The notes under the pieces: model-generated
Databases searched by the model: none
Told to the model about the DNA's origin: nothing
The model's input: only the letters and a program-made list of their open reading frames with translations
Program-made: the position numbers and the translations under genes
Shown: positions 1 through 5,948 of the stretch, piece by piece
How positions within the stretch are numbered: position 1 is the first letter of the stretch
Layout: every line of letters starts with the position of its first letter
Source of the DNA: JBBSHJ01 sp038253135
GTDB taxonomy: Bacteria; Actinomycetota; Actinomycetes; Mycobacteriales; QHCD01
NCBI GenBank assembly: GCA_038253135.1
Contig: JBBSHJ010000138.1
Span: 1 to 6,845 of the forward strand
Reading direction: 5' to 3'
DNA: 6,845 bases

Positions 1-635
1 GTCGTACCGCGATATTCCGATTCGGTCGCGTCCTCGGGCGAGAGATCGTCGATCCGCCAGCCTGTCGACGTGCTGGCCGACATGACGTTGCGCAGAACGC
101 CGCGCCCGTCGAGATAGTGCACCCGCAGCCGAAGGGCCGACGTGCGGCTGCCGGGTAACACCCGCACGAGTGCGGTAAAACCGAAGACAGCCGTGAAATG
201 CAGGACAACGACGAGCCCGGCCAGCAACGGCAACCCGGCTCCCGCGGCCATGCCGATCCCGGCGGTCTCCCACACGGCCGCCGCCGTGGTCAGACCCCGG
301 ACCGCTCCCTGCCGGGTGAGGATCAGGCCGGCGCCGAGAAAGCCGATGCCCGAAACGATCTGTGCGGCAACACGTGACGGGTCGAGCATCACCTCGCCGT
401 TCACCAGCACGTCGGCGAAGCCGTACTTGCTCACCAACAACATCAACGCCGCCGTCGTACCGACGATGGTCTGGGTACGCAGTCCCGCGGCCTTGCCACG
501 CATCTGCCGCTCGAGACCGATCAGAGCCGAGAGACCGAAGGCCAGCAGCAACTCACCGACCTGGCGCCAGCCCTGACCATGGCCGGCGGCCAGGGCAAGG
601 TCCACCGACATGCGGACCATTGGTTCGGGTGGCAT
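1..635 (-). CDS. MgtC/SapB-family membrane protein (C-terminus cut by left window edge)
   Basis: The reading frame is open from an ATG at 635 to the window edge, giving 211 residues without a stop. Visible family hallmarks are an N-terminal helix ending in ALIGLERQ (about 37-44), RTQTIVG (53-59), the SGIGFLGAG signature (about 95-103) and VRGLTTAA (about 112-119), followed by further hydrophobic stretches to about 158. I estimate five membrane segments. From about 166 a soluble, ACT-like tail begins (RLRVHYLDGRG), as in MgtC proteins; its end lies outside the window. MgtC-like proteins are inner-membrane proteins linked to low-magnesium and acid adaptation; the transport role is unproven. The substrate here is unknown. 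There is no good Shine-Dalgarno, but TAGGGT lies 8 nt before the ATG, so a leaderless start is likely. In-frame ATGs at 620 and 611 are alternatives. It is transcribed divergently from the AraC-type regulator. Confidence 0.9.
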   Translation of the reverse strand, partial: MPPEPMVRMSVDLALAAGHGQGWRQVGELLLAFGLSALIGLERQMRGKAAGLRTQTIVGTTAALMLLVSKYGFADVLVNGEVMLDPSRVAAQIVSGIGFLGAGLILTRQGAVRGLTTAAAVWETAGIGMAAGAGLPLLAGLVVVLHFTAVFGFTALVRVLPGSRTSALRLRVHYLDGRGVLRNVMSASTSTGWRIDDLSPEDATESEYRGT

Positions 636-643
636 CGCCTAGC

Positions 644-649
644 ACCCTA
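644..649 (-). promoter_or_regulatory. Candidate -10 element (TAGGGT) for the MgtC-family gene
   Basis: TAGGGT on the minus strand fits the actinobacterial TANNNT -10 pattern and ends 8 nt before the ATG at 635. That would place the transcript start at or next to the start codon. No convincing -35 box is visible. Position and consensus are seen; function is inferred. Confidence 0.4.
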
Positions 650-684
650 CGCATCGCGAAGCGCGGCCGCCCGCAATGCGGCAC

Positions 685-709
685 CGGCCCTTGGGCCGAT
701 CGCCGGCCC
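685..709. repeat. Alternating inverted repeats CGGCCC / GGGCCG / CGGCCC, operator candidate
   Basis: CGGCCC at 685-690, its complement GGGCCG at 693-698 and CGGCCC again at 704-709. The first two form a 6-bp inverted repeat with a 2-nt spacer; the last two form one with a 5-nt spacer. They lie between the two divergent -10 candidates, over the place where the -35 region of the AraC-type gene would fall. Because both flanking genes look leaderless, the repeat is probably upstream of both transcripts and more likely a DNA-binding site than an RNA hairpin. High G+C makes chance a real alternative. Confidence 0.35.
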
Positions 710-715
710 ACGTCC

Positions 716-721
716 TACCCT
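716..721 (+). promoter_or_regulatory. Candidate -10 element (TACCCT) for the AraC-family gene
   Basis: TACCCT matches TANNNT and is followed by 6 nt and then the ATG at 728, as expected for a leaderless transcript. No Shine-Dalgarno sequence precedes that ATG. Upstream, TTGGGC at 691-696 is only a weak -35 match, at a long spacing. Confidence 0.45.
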
Positions 722-727
722 TCGCTG

Positions 728-1525
728 ATGGCCGCCTTCATCGCGCGTGAGCCGCCACCGCGGCTGCGGGGGCTGATCACGCGGCTCTGGTACGGAGCGG
801 ACGCCGGGTCCGCCGGAGGCGAGCTCAAGCTGCCCGCCCTCGACCACCAGCTGTTGATCAACCTCGATGCCGACCGGCTCACCTACCGGGAGGGTCACAC
901 CGGAGCGCGCGCCCCGAGCGGCGTCGGCCTCGCGGTCGTGACACAGCGCGCGGTCGAGCTGGATCGCGCGGAGCAGCGCCGTATCGCCGGCGCCGTCCTG
1001 GCGCCAGGGGCGATCCCGCTGCTGTTCGGCGTGCCCGCCGCGGCGCTCTCAGAGCCGCTGGTCGACGCGACCGAGTTCTGCGGTCCGGACGCAGGCGAGT
1101 TGCGAGAGCGCTGCCTCGACGTGACCGACGCCGACGGCGTACTCGCCCTGCTGGCCGACTTCCTCACCCCGGCGGCGAGCGTGGATGCCGACGCCGGACT
1201 CATCGCGGCGCTGCGGCTGCTGGCCGCTGGCCGGCCGGTCGCCGACGTCGCCGAGCGGATCGGGCGCAGCGAGTCTGGTCTGCTGCGGGCTTTTCACCAC
1301 GGCGTCGGCCCGACACCCAAACGCGCGCAGCGGCTGCTTCGACTCCGCCGTACCGTCCGCGCGGTGCGGGCGGGCACCGACATGGCGTCGGTCGCGCACG
1401 TGCTCGGGTACGCCGATCAGGCCCACCTCACTCACGACTTCGTGGATCTGACCGGCCTGACGCCGGGAACCTATCGCCGCGGCTTCGGCCCCGCCCCGAT
1501 GCACGTGCCGCTGCCAACCGGCTAA
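728..1525 (+). CDS. AraC-family (helix-turn-helix) transcriptional regulator
   Basis: The protein has 265 residues. The C-terminal part (about 165-252) is an AraC-type DNA-binding domain. A first helix-turn-helix lies around 171-192 (VADVAERIGRSESGLLRAFH) and a second around 219-240 (MASVAHVLGYADQAHLTHDF), ending in the family signature LTPGTYRR at 244-251. The N-terminal part (about 10-150) is an effector-sensing or dimerisation domain, resembling the DUF6597-type domain of actinobacterial AraC regulators; the ligand is unknown. The frame is open further upstream, but residues before the ATG at 728 are arginine-rich antisense of the MgtC gene, and TACCCT six bases before this ATG supports this start. 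It likely controls the VOC gene or oxidoreductase downstream, the divergent MgtC gene, or itself; that is inference from position only. Confidence 0.9.
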   Translation: MAAFIAREPPPRLRGLITRLWYGADAGSAGGELKLPALDHQLLINLDADRLTYREGHTGARAPSGVGLAVVTQRAVELDRAEQRRIAGAVLAPGAIPLLFGVPAAALSEPLVDATEFCGPDAGELRERCLDVTDADGVLALLADFLTPAASVDADAGLIAALRLLAAGRPVADVAERIGRSESGLLRAFHHGVGPTPKRAQRLLRLRRTVRAVRAGTDMASVAHVLGYADQAHLTHDFVDLTGLTPGTYRRGFGPAPMHVPLPTG

Positions 1526-1598
1526 GCCCACGTCGTACGACCCGACCGTGACGGATTCCGACAAGACGGCGACCCGGATCCGCGATCAGGATGTCGAC

Positions 1599-2075
1599 AT
1601 GAGCGACGGGATCGAATTCACCGGCGTTACGCCCTACCTCTACTACCCCGATGGCGATGCGGCCGCGGAGTGGCTGCAACGGATCCTGGGACTCGGGCCG
1701 GCCCGGCGGATGCCCGGCTCCGACGGCTCGTGGGCCGAGGGTGAGGTCGCGGTCGGACCGGCGCGGGTCGACATCAGCGGCGGCCACGACCCCGGCCAGC
1801 GCGGCGGTCAGGGCACCCTCCTCATCGTCGGAGTGAACGACGTCGACGCGCAGTACCGGCGGATCAAGGCGGCCGGTGTCGCGATCGATCCGCCGCGGGA
1901 CGAGGCCTACGGCCCGCGGACCTGCCACGTCGACGATCCGTGGGGCTACCGCTGGTACTTTCTGGCAGGGCGAGTCGCAGTACTGACCGGCAGCGCTACG
2001 GTCGAACCATGGCCGAAACGATGCCCGCCGTCGGATTCCGCGCGCCGCAACCCATCGATGCGACGGACGCGCTGA
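1599..2075 (+). CDS. VOC-family (glyoxalase/bleomycin-resistance fold) protein
   Basis: Residues 1-121 form one vicinal-oxygen-chelate domain: an opening strand FTGVTPYLYYPDGDAAAEW, a central LLIVGVNDVDAQYRRIKAAGV segment split around 74-94, and the closing HVDDPWGYRWYF motif (110-121) typical of PhnB/glyoxalase-like proteins. Such proteins are small cytosolic metal-dependent enzymes or binding proteins; the substrate cannot be told. The chosen ATG has AGGA seven bases upstream. An alternative is the in-frame GTG at 1548, which has TACGAC six bases before it and would add 17 residues. The last 37 or so residues (about 122-158) do not look like the family: they are arginine- and proline-rich, use third bases poor in G/C, and overlap the next gene by 67 nt. 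Removing one G from 1968-1970 would give a stop at 1984-1986 and a normal 128-residue protein, so the tail may reflect a frameshift. Confidence 0.82.
   Translation: MSDGIEFTGVTPYLYYPDGDAAAEWLQRILGLGPARRMPGSDGSWAEGEVAVGPARVDISGGHDPGQRGGQGTLLIVGVNDVDAQYRRIKAAGVAIDPPRDEAYGPRTCHVDDPWGYRWYFLAGRVAVLTGSATVEPWPKRCPPSDSARRNPSMRRTR
1997..2002 (+). promoter_or_regulatory. Candidate -10 element (TACGGT) for the oxidoreductase gene
   Basis: TACGGT fits TANNNT and lies six bases before the ATG at 2009, the same spacing as at the AraC-family gene. It suggests the oxidoreductase has its own leaderless transcript in addition to any read-through from upstream. No clear -35 box is seen. Confidence 0.45.
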
Positions 2076-3019
2076 TCGACGCCGAGGTGCCGGTGCCCGT
2101 TCCCGGAGCGCGGGATCTGCTGGTCGAGGTAAGGGCCGTCTCGGTGAATCCGGTCGACACCAAGGTGCGACGACGACCGGTCGCGGACGACAGCTTCAAG
2201 ATCCTCGGGTGGGACGCCTCCGGGGTGGTGGCTGCCGTCGGCGACGAGGTCAGCCGATTCTCCGTCGGCGACGAGATCTACTACGCCGGCGCCATAAACC
2301 GGCCCGGCTGCGACGCGGCGTACCACCTCGTCGACGAACGCATCGTTGGCCACAAGCCACGCACGCTGACGCACGCCGAGGCGGCGTCGCTGCCGCTCAC
2401 GGCGATCACGGCTTGGGAGTCGCTCTTCGACCGCCTGGGGGCGCGGCCCGGTGACGACCGGGTGCTGATCATCGTCGGCGCCGCGGGCGGGGTGGGGTCG
2501 GTCATGGTGCAGTTGGCGCGGGCGCGCACGGATCTCACGGTCGTCGGTACGGCGTCCCGTCCCGACTCGAGGCGGTGGCTCGAGGAGCTCGGCGTGCATC
2601 ACGTCATCGATCACCGGCGGACGCTGGCCGACCAGATCGAGGAAATCGCGCCCTACGGTGCCGCCTATCTCTTCAGCCCGTACAGCACCGGCCGCGCCGG
2701 CGATTTCGCCGCTGCCCTTGCCCCGCAAGGCCACCTGGTAGCCATCGATGATCCGGAGGAATTCGACATCACCGCATTCAAGGCCAAGTCGATCTCCTTC
2801 CATTGGGAGTCGATGTTCACCCGACCGGTCTTCGAGACGCCTGACGTCGCCGAGCAGGGAAGGCTCCTCGACCAGGTCGCCGCGCTGGTCGAGGACGGGA
2901 AGGTGCGCCACACGATGACGCGCGCCGTTTCCGGTATCACGGCGGCCAACCTGATCGACGCGCACCGGGAAATCGAGACGGGTCGGATGATCGGCAAGCT
3001 CGTGCTCATCCGCGACTGA
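2009..3019 (+). CDS. Zinc-independent medium-chain alcohol dehydrogenase/quinone oxidoreductase family protein
   Basis: The protein has 336 residues, normal for this subfamily of NAD(P)H-dependent medium-chain reductases. A GroES-like N-terminal domain carries VSVNPVDTKVR (45-54) and GWDASGVVAAVGDEV (67-81). The Rossmann domain has the nucleotide-binding motif VGAAGGVGS (156-164), the form seen in quinone reductases. The C-terminal stretch around 250-302 (FKAKSISFHWESMF, then EDGKVRHTMT) resembles the family often named zinc-binding alcohol dehydrogenase family protein. Despite that name, the GHE motif and the cysteine cluster for zinc are absent, so a zinc-free reduction of a quinone, enone or similar electrophile is expected; the substrate is unknown. 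The start follows TACGGT by six bases with no Shine-Dalgarno. The stop lies three bases from the alkB stop on the other strand. Confidence 0.88.
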   Translation: MAETMPAVGFRAPQPIDATDALIDAEVPVPVPGARDLLVEVRAVSVNPVDTKVRRRPVADDSFKILGWDASGVVAAVGDEVSRFSVGDEIYYAGAINRPGCDAAYHLVDERIVGHKPRTLTHAEAASLPLTAITAWESLFDRLGARPGDDRVLIIVGAAGGVGSVMVQLARARTDLTVVGTASRPDSRRWLEELGVHHVIDHRRTLADQIEEIAPYGAAYLFSPYSTGRAGDFAAALAPQGHLVAIDDPEEFDITAFKAKSISFHWESMFTRPVFETPDVAEQGRLLDQVAALVEDGKVRHTMTRAVSGITAANLIDAHREIETGRMIGKLVLIRD

Positions 3020-3022
3020 CGA

Positions 3023-3664
3023 TCAGCGCACCCCGACCGGCCGGAACTGGATGCTGATCCGTGGTCCGACCACCCGCGCCGTCTTGGGGATCGCGTGCTC
3101 CCACGTCCGCTGGCACGAGCCGCCCATGACGATGAGGTCGCCGTGCCCCAGCCGGAAGCGGAGCTCCTCCCGTCCGCCGAGCGGGCGCAGGCACAGCGGC
3201 CGCGGCGCGCCCACTGACAGGATCGCGACCATCGTGTCGTGGGTGGCGCCGCGACCGATCCGGTCGCCGTGCCAGGCGACGCTGTCCCTGCCGTCGCGGT
3301 AGAGGCACAGTCCGGCGCTCGCGAAGGGGCCGCCGTCGGCTGCGGAGTAGTGCGCATTGAGCGCGTCGAAGCACTCGGCCATAACCGGATCGGGCAGCGG
3401 CTCGCCCGCGTCGTAGAACTTCAGCAGTCGCGGTACGGCGACCACGCCGTCGTACATCTGCCGCCGCTCCGCCTTCCAGGGCACCGAGCCGGCCAGCCGG
3501 TCGAAGAGCTCCCCCGCGCCGGACAGCCAGCCGGGCAGCAGGTCGATCCACGCGTCGCCCGCCAGCGGCGTACGCGTCAGGCCCGCGAGCGGGCTCAGCA
3601 CGTCGGGATCCCCGATGTCGAAGAGCGATCGCTGCTGCAGGGCGGGCACACCACACCGTAACAT
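3023..3664 (-). CDS. alkB: AlkB-type alpha-ketoglutarate-dependent dioxygenase (alkylation repair)
   Basis: From the ATG at 3664 the protein has 213 residues, as usual for the actinobacterial family. The iron ligands are visible as HGD (H132, D134) in DSVAWHGDRIGRG and H190 in RTWEHAIPKT. The 2-oxoglutarate-binding arginines are R202 and R208 in PRISIQFRP. Other conserved segments are ERRQMYD (66-72), AGLCLYRDGRD (117-127) and GHGDLIVMGG (173-182). AlkB enzymes remove alkyl groups such as 1-methyladenine and 3-methylcytosine from nucleic acid by oxidative demethylation. The frame stays open to ATGs at 3691 and 3772, but the added residues look non-conserved and pass through a tandem DNA repeat; ATG 3664 is preferred because conserved sequence starts soon after and TAGAGC lies 7 nt upstream. 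It converges with the oxidoreductase and stands apart from the nitroreductase gene. Confidence 0.9.
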   Translation of the reverse strand: MLRCGVPALQQRSLFDIGDPDVLSPLAGLTRTPLAGDAWIDLLPGWLSGAGELFDRLAGSVPWKAERRQMYDGVVAVPRLLKFYDAGEPLPDPVMAECFDALNAHYSAADGGPFASAGLCLYRDGRDSVAWHGDRIGRGATHDTMVAILSVGAPRPLCLRPLGGREELRFRLGHGDLIVMGGSCQRTWEHAIPKTARVVGPRISIQFRPVGVR

Positions 3665-3671
3665 TGATTCG

Positions 3672-3677
3672 GCTCTA
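3672..3677 (-). promoter_or_regulatory. Candidate -10 element (TAGAGC) for alkB
   Basis: TAGAGC on the minus strand lies 7 nt before the ATG at 3664 and resembles TANNNT except for the last base. It directly abuts the 16-bp tandem repeat, which would cover the -35 region. This is a weak match; position is the main support. Confidence 0.3.
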
Positions 3678-3708
3678 TGTTCGAGAAATGTCATGTTCGA
3701 GAACTGTC
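3677..3708. repeat. Two adjacent 16-bp direct repeats upstream of alkB
   Basis: Unit 1 (3677-3692) reads ATGTTCGAGAAATGTC and unit 2 (3693-3708) reads ATGTTCGAGAACTGTC on the plus strand. They match at 15 of 16 positions with no spacer. The pair sits just upstream of the alkB start, over the expected -35 region. The copies face the same way, so a tandem-binding regulator fits better than a classic palindromic dimer site. A chance duplication cannot be excluded. Confidence 0.6.
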
Positions 3709-3957
3709 GATCGACTGGGCCAGCAGGACCGGACGCCGAGGCGACCCCGGATAGGGTCTGTTTCTTCACCATCGTCGACGGCCGCAGCGGGTCCTCGTGG
3801 GGTCTCGAGGATACGCACGCGCGGCTTCGCCAGCTCGGCCTGCTGCCGGGTTCGTGAGGCGGACCCGCCCCGCCGCTCCATGGGCGCCCGGAATGGACCC
3901 GGTCGGGCTGGCCGTTGCACCGGACGAGAAGCGTCTCCCGAGCCAGTTGAGGAATCG
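3709..3957. other. Gene-poor stretch between alkB and the nitroreductase gene
   Basis: No confident gene is seen. The frame starting at the ATG at 3693 is open to a stop at 3855-3857 (54 residues); from about 3770 it has coding-like codon use, described separately. The frame continuous with the nitroreductase is also open but reads as arginine-rich, unconserved sequence. A plus-strand TAGGGT lies at 3752-3757. GGCG-GACC-CGCC at about 3858-3869 could form only a very short hairpin. The nitroreductase has its own Shine-Dalgarno at the right end of this stretch. Confidence 0.4.
3752..3757 (+). promoter_or_regulatory. Candidate -10 element (TAGGGT) upstream of the nitroreductase region
   Basis: TAGGGT on the plus strand matches TANNNT. 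A start of transcription about 7 nt downstream would leave a leader of roughly 190 nt before the nitroreductase ATG. No good -35 box is visible, so this is tentative. Confidence 0.22.
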
Positions 3958-4584
3958 ATGTCGAGCGGTGCCGCAGTTGCCGATGATCCGAGCACAGCCG
4001 GACCCCACTCGGGTGTGGTCGAGGTGTTGCGGCAGCGACGCAGCCGAAGCGTCTTCGATCCCGATCTCATCCTGAGCGATAACGAGCTCCGCGTGCTGCT
4101 CGAGGCGGCGCGATGGGCGCCATCTGCGGGAAACTCGCAGCCGTGGCGCTTCCTCGTCGGCCGGCGCGGCGACGCGGCCCACCGGCGCATCGTCGCCGCG
4201 TTATCGCGCGGAAACCTCGGCTGGGCACCGGCGGCCAGTGCGATCCTGATCACCCTCGAGCAGACGGCGACGGATCCGGGAAGCGACCTGCCCTATTCCG
4301 ACTACGCGGCGTACGACCTGGGCCAGGCGGCGGCTCATCTGACCGTGCAGGCGCAGTCGATGGGCCTGTGGACGCACCAGTTCGCGGGGTTCGACCACGA
4401 CCGGATCGCCGCGGATTTCCGGGTGCCGGACAACCTCGCCGTGCGCACCGGAATCGCCGTCGGCCGTCCGCTCCCGGAGGACCGCCACGACGGCGTGGAC
4501 GAGCTCGTCGTCGCCCGCGAGCGGCGACCGCGCCAGCGCAAGCCCGTCGACGAGCTGCTGCTCAACTCCGATGCATTGGGCTGA
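3958..4584 (+). CDS. Nitroreductase-family flavoprotein
   Basis: The protein has 208 residues. Family marks are the N-terminal FMN-phosphate segment RQRRSRSVFDP (25-35), the WAPSAGNSQPWRF signature (53-65), the YDLGQAAAHLTVQAQSMGL helix (119-137) and the closing IAVGRPLPED segment (166-175). Nitroreductase-fold enzymes bind FMN, usually as dimers in the cytosol, and transfer hydride from NAD(P)H to nitroaromatics, quinones or other electron-poor compounds; the true substrate here is unknown. The ATG at 3958 has GAGGA six bases upstream, so it appears to be translated from a leadered mRNA, unlike several neighbours. The frame is open about 300 nt further upstream, but those residues are not family-like. 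It is separated from alkB by 293 nt and ends facing the sigma-factor gene. Confidence 0.88.
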   Translation: MSSGAAVADDPSTAGPHSGVVEVLRQRRSRSVFDPDLILSDNELRVLLEAARWAPSAGNSQPWRFLVGRRGDAAHRRIVAALSRGNLGWAPAASAILITLEQTATDPGSDLPYSDYAAYDLGQAAAHLTVQAQSMGLWTHQFAGFDHDRIAADFRVPDNLAVRTGIAVGRPLPEDRHDGVDELVVARERRPRQRKPVDELLLNSDALG

Positions 4585-4621
4585 GATCACGGCGACAGTT
4601 GACATGCGCTAGTGCCATCGA

Positions 4622-4634
4622 TCGCGCTTCGCGA
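4622..4634. other. Small perfect hairpin in the convergent intergenic region
   Basis: TCGCG, loop CTT, CGCGA forms a 5-bp perfect stem 37 nt after the nitroreductase stop. There is no following T-run, so it would not act as a standard intrinsic terminator, although actinobacterial terminators often lack one. Confidence 0.25.
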
Positions 4635-4664
4635 CCCTACGGCGCTGGACCGCATATCGGATCA

Positions 4665-4694
4665 CGGCTGGTGGTCGCTATGGCACCAGAGCCG
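4665..4694. terminator. Candidate imperfect stem-loop between convergent genes
   Basis: CGGCT plus GGTG at 4665-4673 can pair with CACC at 4684-4687 and AGCCG at 4690-4694, leaving a 2-nt bulge and a 10-nt loop. It lies between the 3' ends of the nitroreductase and sigma-factor genes, where a bidirectional terminator would be useful. No U-tract follows on either strand. Confidence 0.25.
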
Positions 4695-4720
4695 TAGCGC
4701 ACAGCGGCCACGTCTTCATC

Positions 4721-4736
4721 GACGCCACGAGGCGTC
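4721..4736 (-). terminator. Hairpin directly after the sigma-factor stop codon
   Basis: GACGCC and GGCGTC are perfect complements around a 4-nt loop; the hairpin touches the sigma-factor stop codon (TAG, 4736-4738). The stem is short (6 bp) and has no U-tract, so it could be a terminator or an mRNA 3'-end stabiliser. Confidence 0.3.
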
Positions 4737-5944
4737 TATCGGTGCAGGCGCGCGGCTCGTGCGGTGAGGTAATCGCGCTCCCGGACACTCGACGTCCGCT
4801 CGGCCGCCCGCCGGTATAGCTCCGCCGCGGTCTCGACGTCACCGAGCTGCTCGTAGAGGTGCCCGCGTACGGCGTCCAGCCGGTGGTGGCCGGGAAGCCG
4901 GCGGTCCAGCGGAGCGAGGCGCCGCAGGCCCTCCTCGGGGCCATGCACCATGCTTGCCGCGACGGCGCGGCTCAGTGCGACCATCGGATTGCCGGTCATC
5001 CTGTCCAGCAAGCCGTACAGCGCAAGGATCTGCGGCCAGTCGGTGTCCTCGGCGCTCGTCGCCTCGTCGTGGCAGGCGGCGATGGCCGCCTGCAACTGGT
5101 ACTCCCCCACCGAGCCGGCGCGCAGTGCCGACGTGACCAGCTCGACGCCCTCGGCGATGAGCTCGGCGTCCCAGCGGCTGCGGTCCTGCTCCGCGAGCGG
5201 CACGATCGCGCCGGTGGCCGTCGTACGCCCCTCGCGTCGCGCGTCGGTGAGCAGCATCAGCGCCAGCAGTCCGGTGACCTCGCCCTGGTCGGGCAGCATC
5301 TCGTGTAGCACCCGGGTCAACCGGATGGCCTCGGCGGACAGTTCGACGCGGTGCAGCTCCGGACCGCTCGATGTCGTGTAGCCCTCGTTGAAGATCAGGT
5401 AGAGCACGTGCAGCACCGAGCGCAGGCGGTCCGGCTGCTCCTCGGGCGGCGGCAGCCGGAAGGTCGCCCCCGCCGCCTTGATGCTCGCCTTCGCCCGACT
5501 GATCCGCTGCGCCATGGTCGCGGTCGGCACCAGGAAGGCGCTGGCGATCTCTGCCGTCGTGAGGCCGCCGACCGCGCGCAAGGTCAGTGCGATCGCCGAC
5601 GTCTCGCTCAACGCCGGATGGCAGCACATCAGCAACAGCGTCACCGTGTCGTCACGGTCCGGTACGTCGGCCGGCGCCGGCGCCTCACTCGCGACCCGCA
5701 GCTCGCGGCCGCGGCGCGCGGACTCGCTGCGGATGTGATCGGTCATGCGCCGCTGCGCGACCTGGATCAACCAGCCGCGTGGATTCTCCGGTACGCCGTC
5801 GCGCGGCCAGCGCTCCGCGGCCGCGATCAGCGCCTCTTGTACGGCGTCCTCGGCGGCCGCGAAATCGGCGTACCGGCGGGCGAGCACGCCGAGGACCTGC
5901 GGCGCGAGCCGGCGCAGCAGGACCTCGACGGAGTCGTCGGCCAT
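4736..5944 (-). CDS. ECF sigma factor with C-terminal extension (ECF42 type, DUF6596)
   Basis: The protein has 402 residues, about twice the length of a minimal ECF sigma factor. Sigma region 2 spans about 8-80 (DAVQEALIAAAERW at 33-46, NPRGWLIQVAQRRMTDHIR at 54-72). Sigma region 4 spans about 98-160 (HPALSETSAIALTLRAVGG, LTTAEIASAFLVPTATMAQR). From about 172 an extension of the DUF6596 kind follows, with LYLIFNEGYTTSSG (181-194), LLALMLLTDARR (226-237), VGEYQLQAAIAACH (279-292), then TPR-like helices (RGHLYEQLGDVETAAELYRR, 360-379). In ECF42 sigma factors this extension takes the place of an anti-sigma factor in controlling activity, and a DGPF protein is the usual neighbour, as here. The ATG is 4 bp after the DGPF stop with no clear Shine-Dalgarno, suggesting translational coupling. 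Target genes beyond the operon are not evident. Confidence 0.93.
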   Translation of the reverse strand: MADDSVEVLLRRLAPQVLGVLARRYADFAAAEDAVQEALIAAAERWPRDGVPENPRGWLIQVAQRRMTDHIRSESARRGRELRVASEAPAPADVPDRDDTVTLLLMCCHPALSETSAIALTLRAVGGLTTAEIASAFLVPTATMAQRISRAKASIKAAGATFRLPPPEEQPDRLRSVLHVLYLIFNEGYTTSSGPELHRVELSAEAIRLTRVLHEMLPDQGEVTGLLALMLLTDARREGRTTATGAIVPLAEQDRSRWDAELIAEGVELVTSALRAGSVGEYQLQAAIAACHDEATSAEDTDWPQILALYGLLDRMTGNPMVALSRAVAASMVHGPEEGLRRLAPLDRRLPGHHRLDAVRGHLYEQLGDVETAAELYRRAAERTSSVRERDYLTARAARLHR

Positions 5945-5948
5945 CCGG

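Noticed and set aside
362..727. Upstream extension of the AraC-family gene
   Set aside because: The frame is open, but it is the antisense of the MgtC gene, reads as arginine/proline-rich low-complexity protein, and the ATG at 728 has promoter support.
1946..2965. Long antisense frame opposite the oxidoreductase
   Set aside because: It is a by-product of G/C-biased third positions; its translation has no recognisable domain while the plus strand encodes a complete known family.
2009..3019. Classical zinc-dependent alcohol dehydrogenase
   Set aside because: The GHE motif and zinc-ligand cysteines are missing; the nucleotide motif is of the quinone-reductase type.
3006..3656. Second minus-strand frame overlapping alkB
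   Set aside because: It is an arginine/alanine-rich shadow frame; the other frame carries the complete HxD...H...RxxxxxR dioxygenase signature.
3677..3708. LexA (SOS) box upstream of alkB
   Set aside because: The actinobacterial SOS box is an inverted repeat, TCGAAC-N4-GTTCGA. Here both GTTCGA cores point the same way with 16-bp spacing, so the palindrome is missing.
3705..3734. TGTCGA at 3705-3710 as a second ECF42 promoter
   Set aside because: No CGA(T/C) lies 16-18 nt downstream; the bases there read ACCGGAC.
3664..3957. Upstream extension of the nitroreductase to an ATG at 3664
   Set aside because: The added 98 residues are arginine-rich and unlike the family, and the ATG at 3958 has a well-placed GAGGA.
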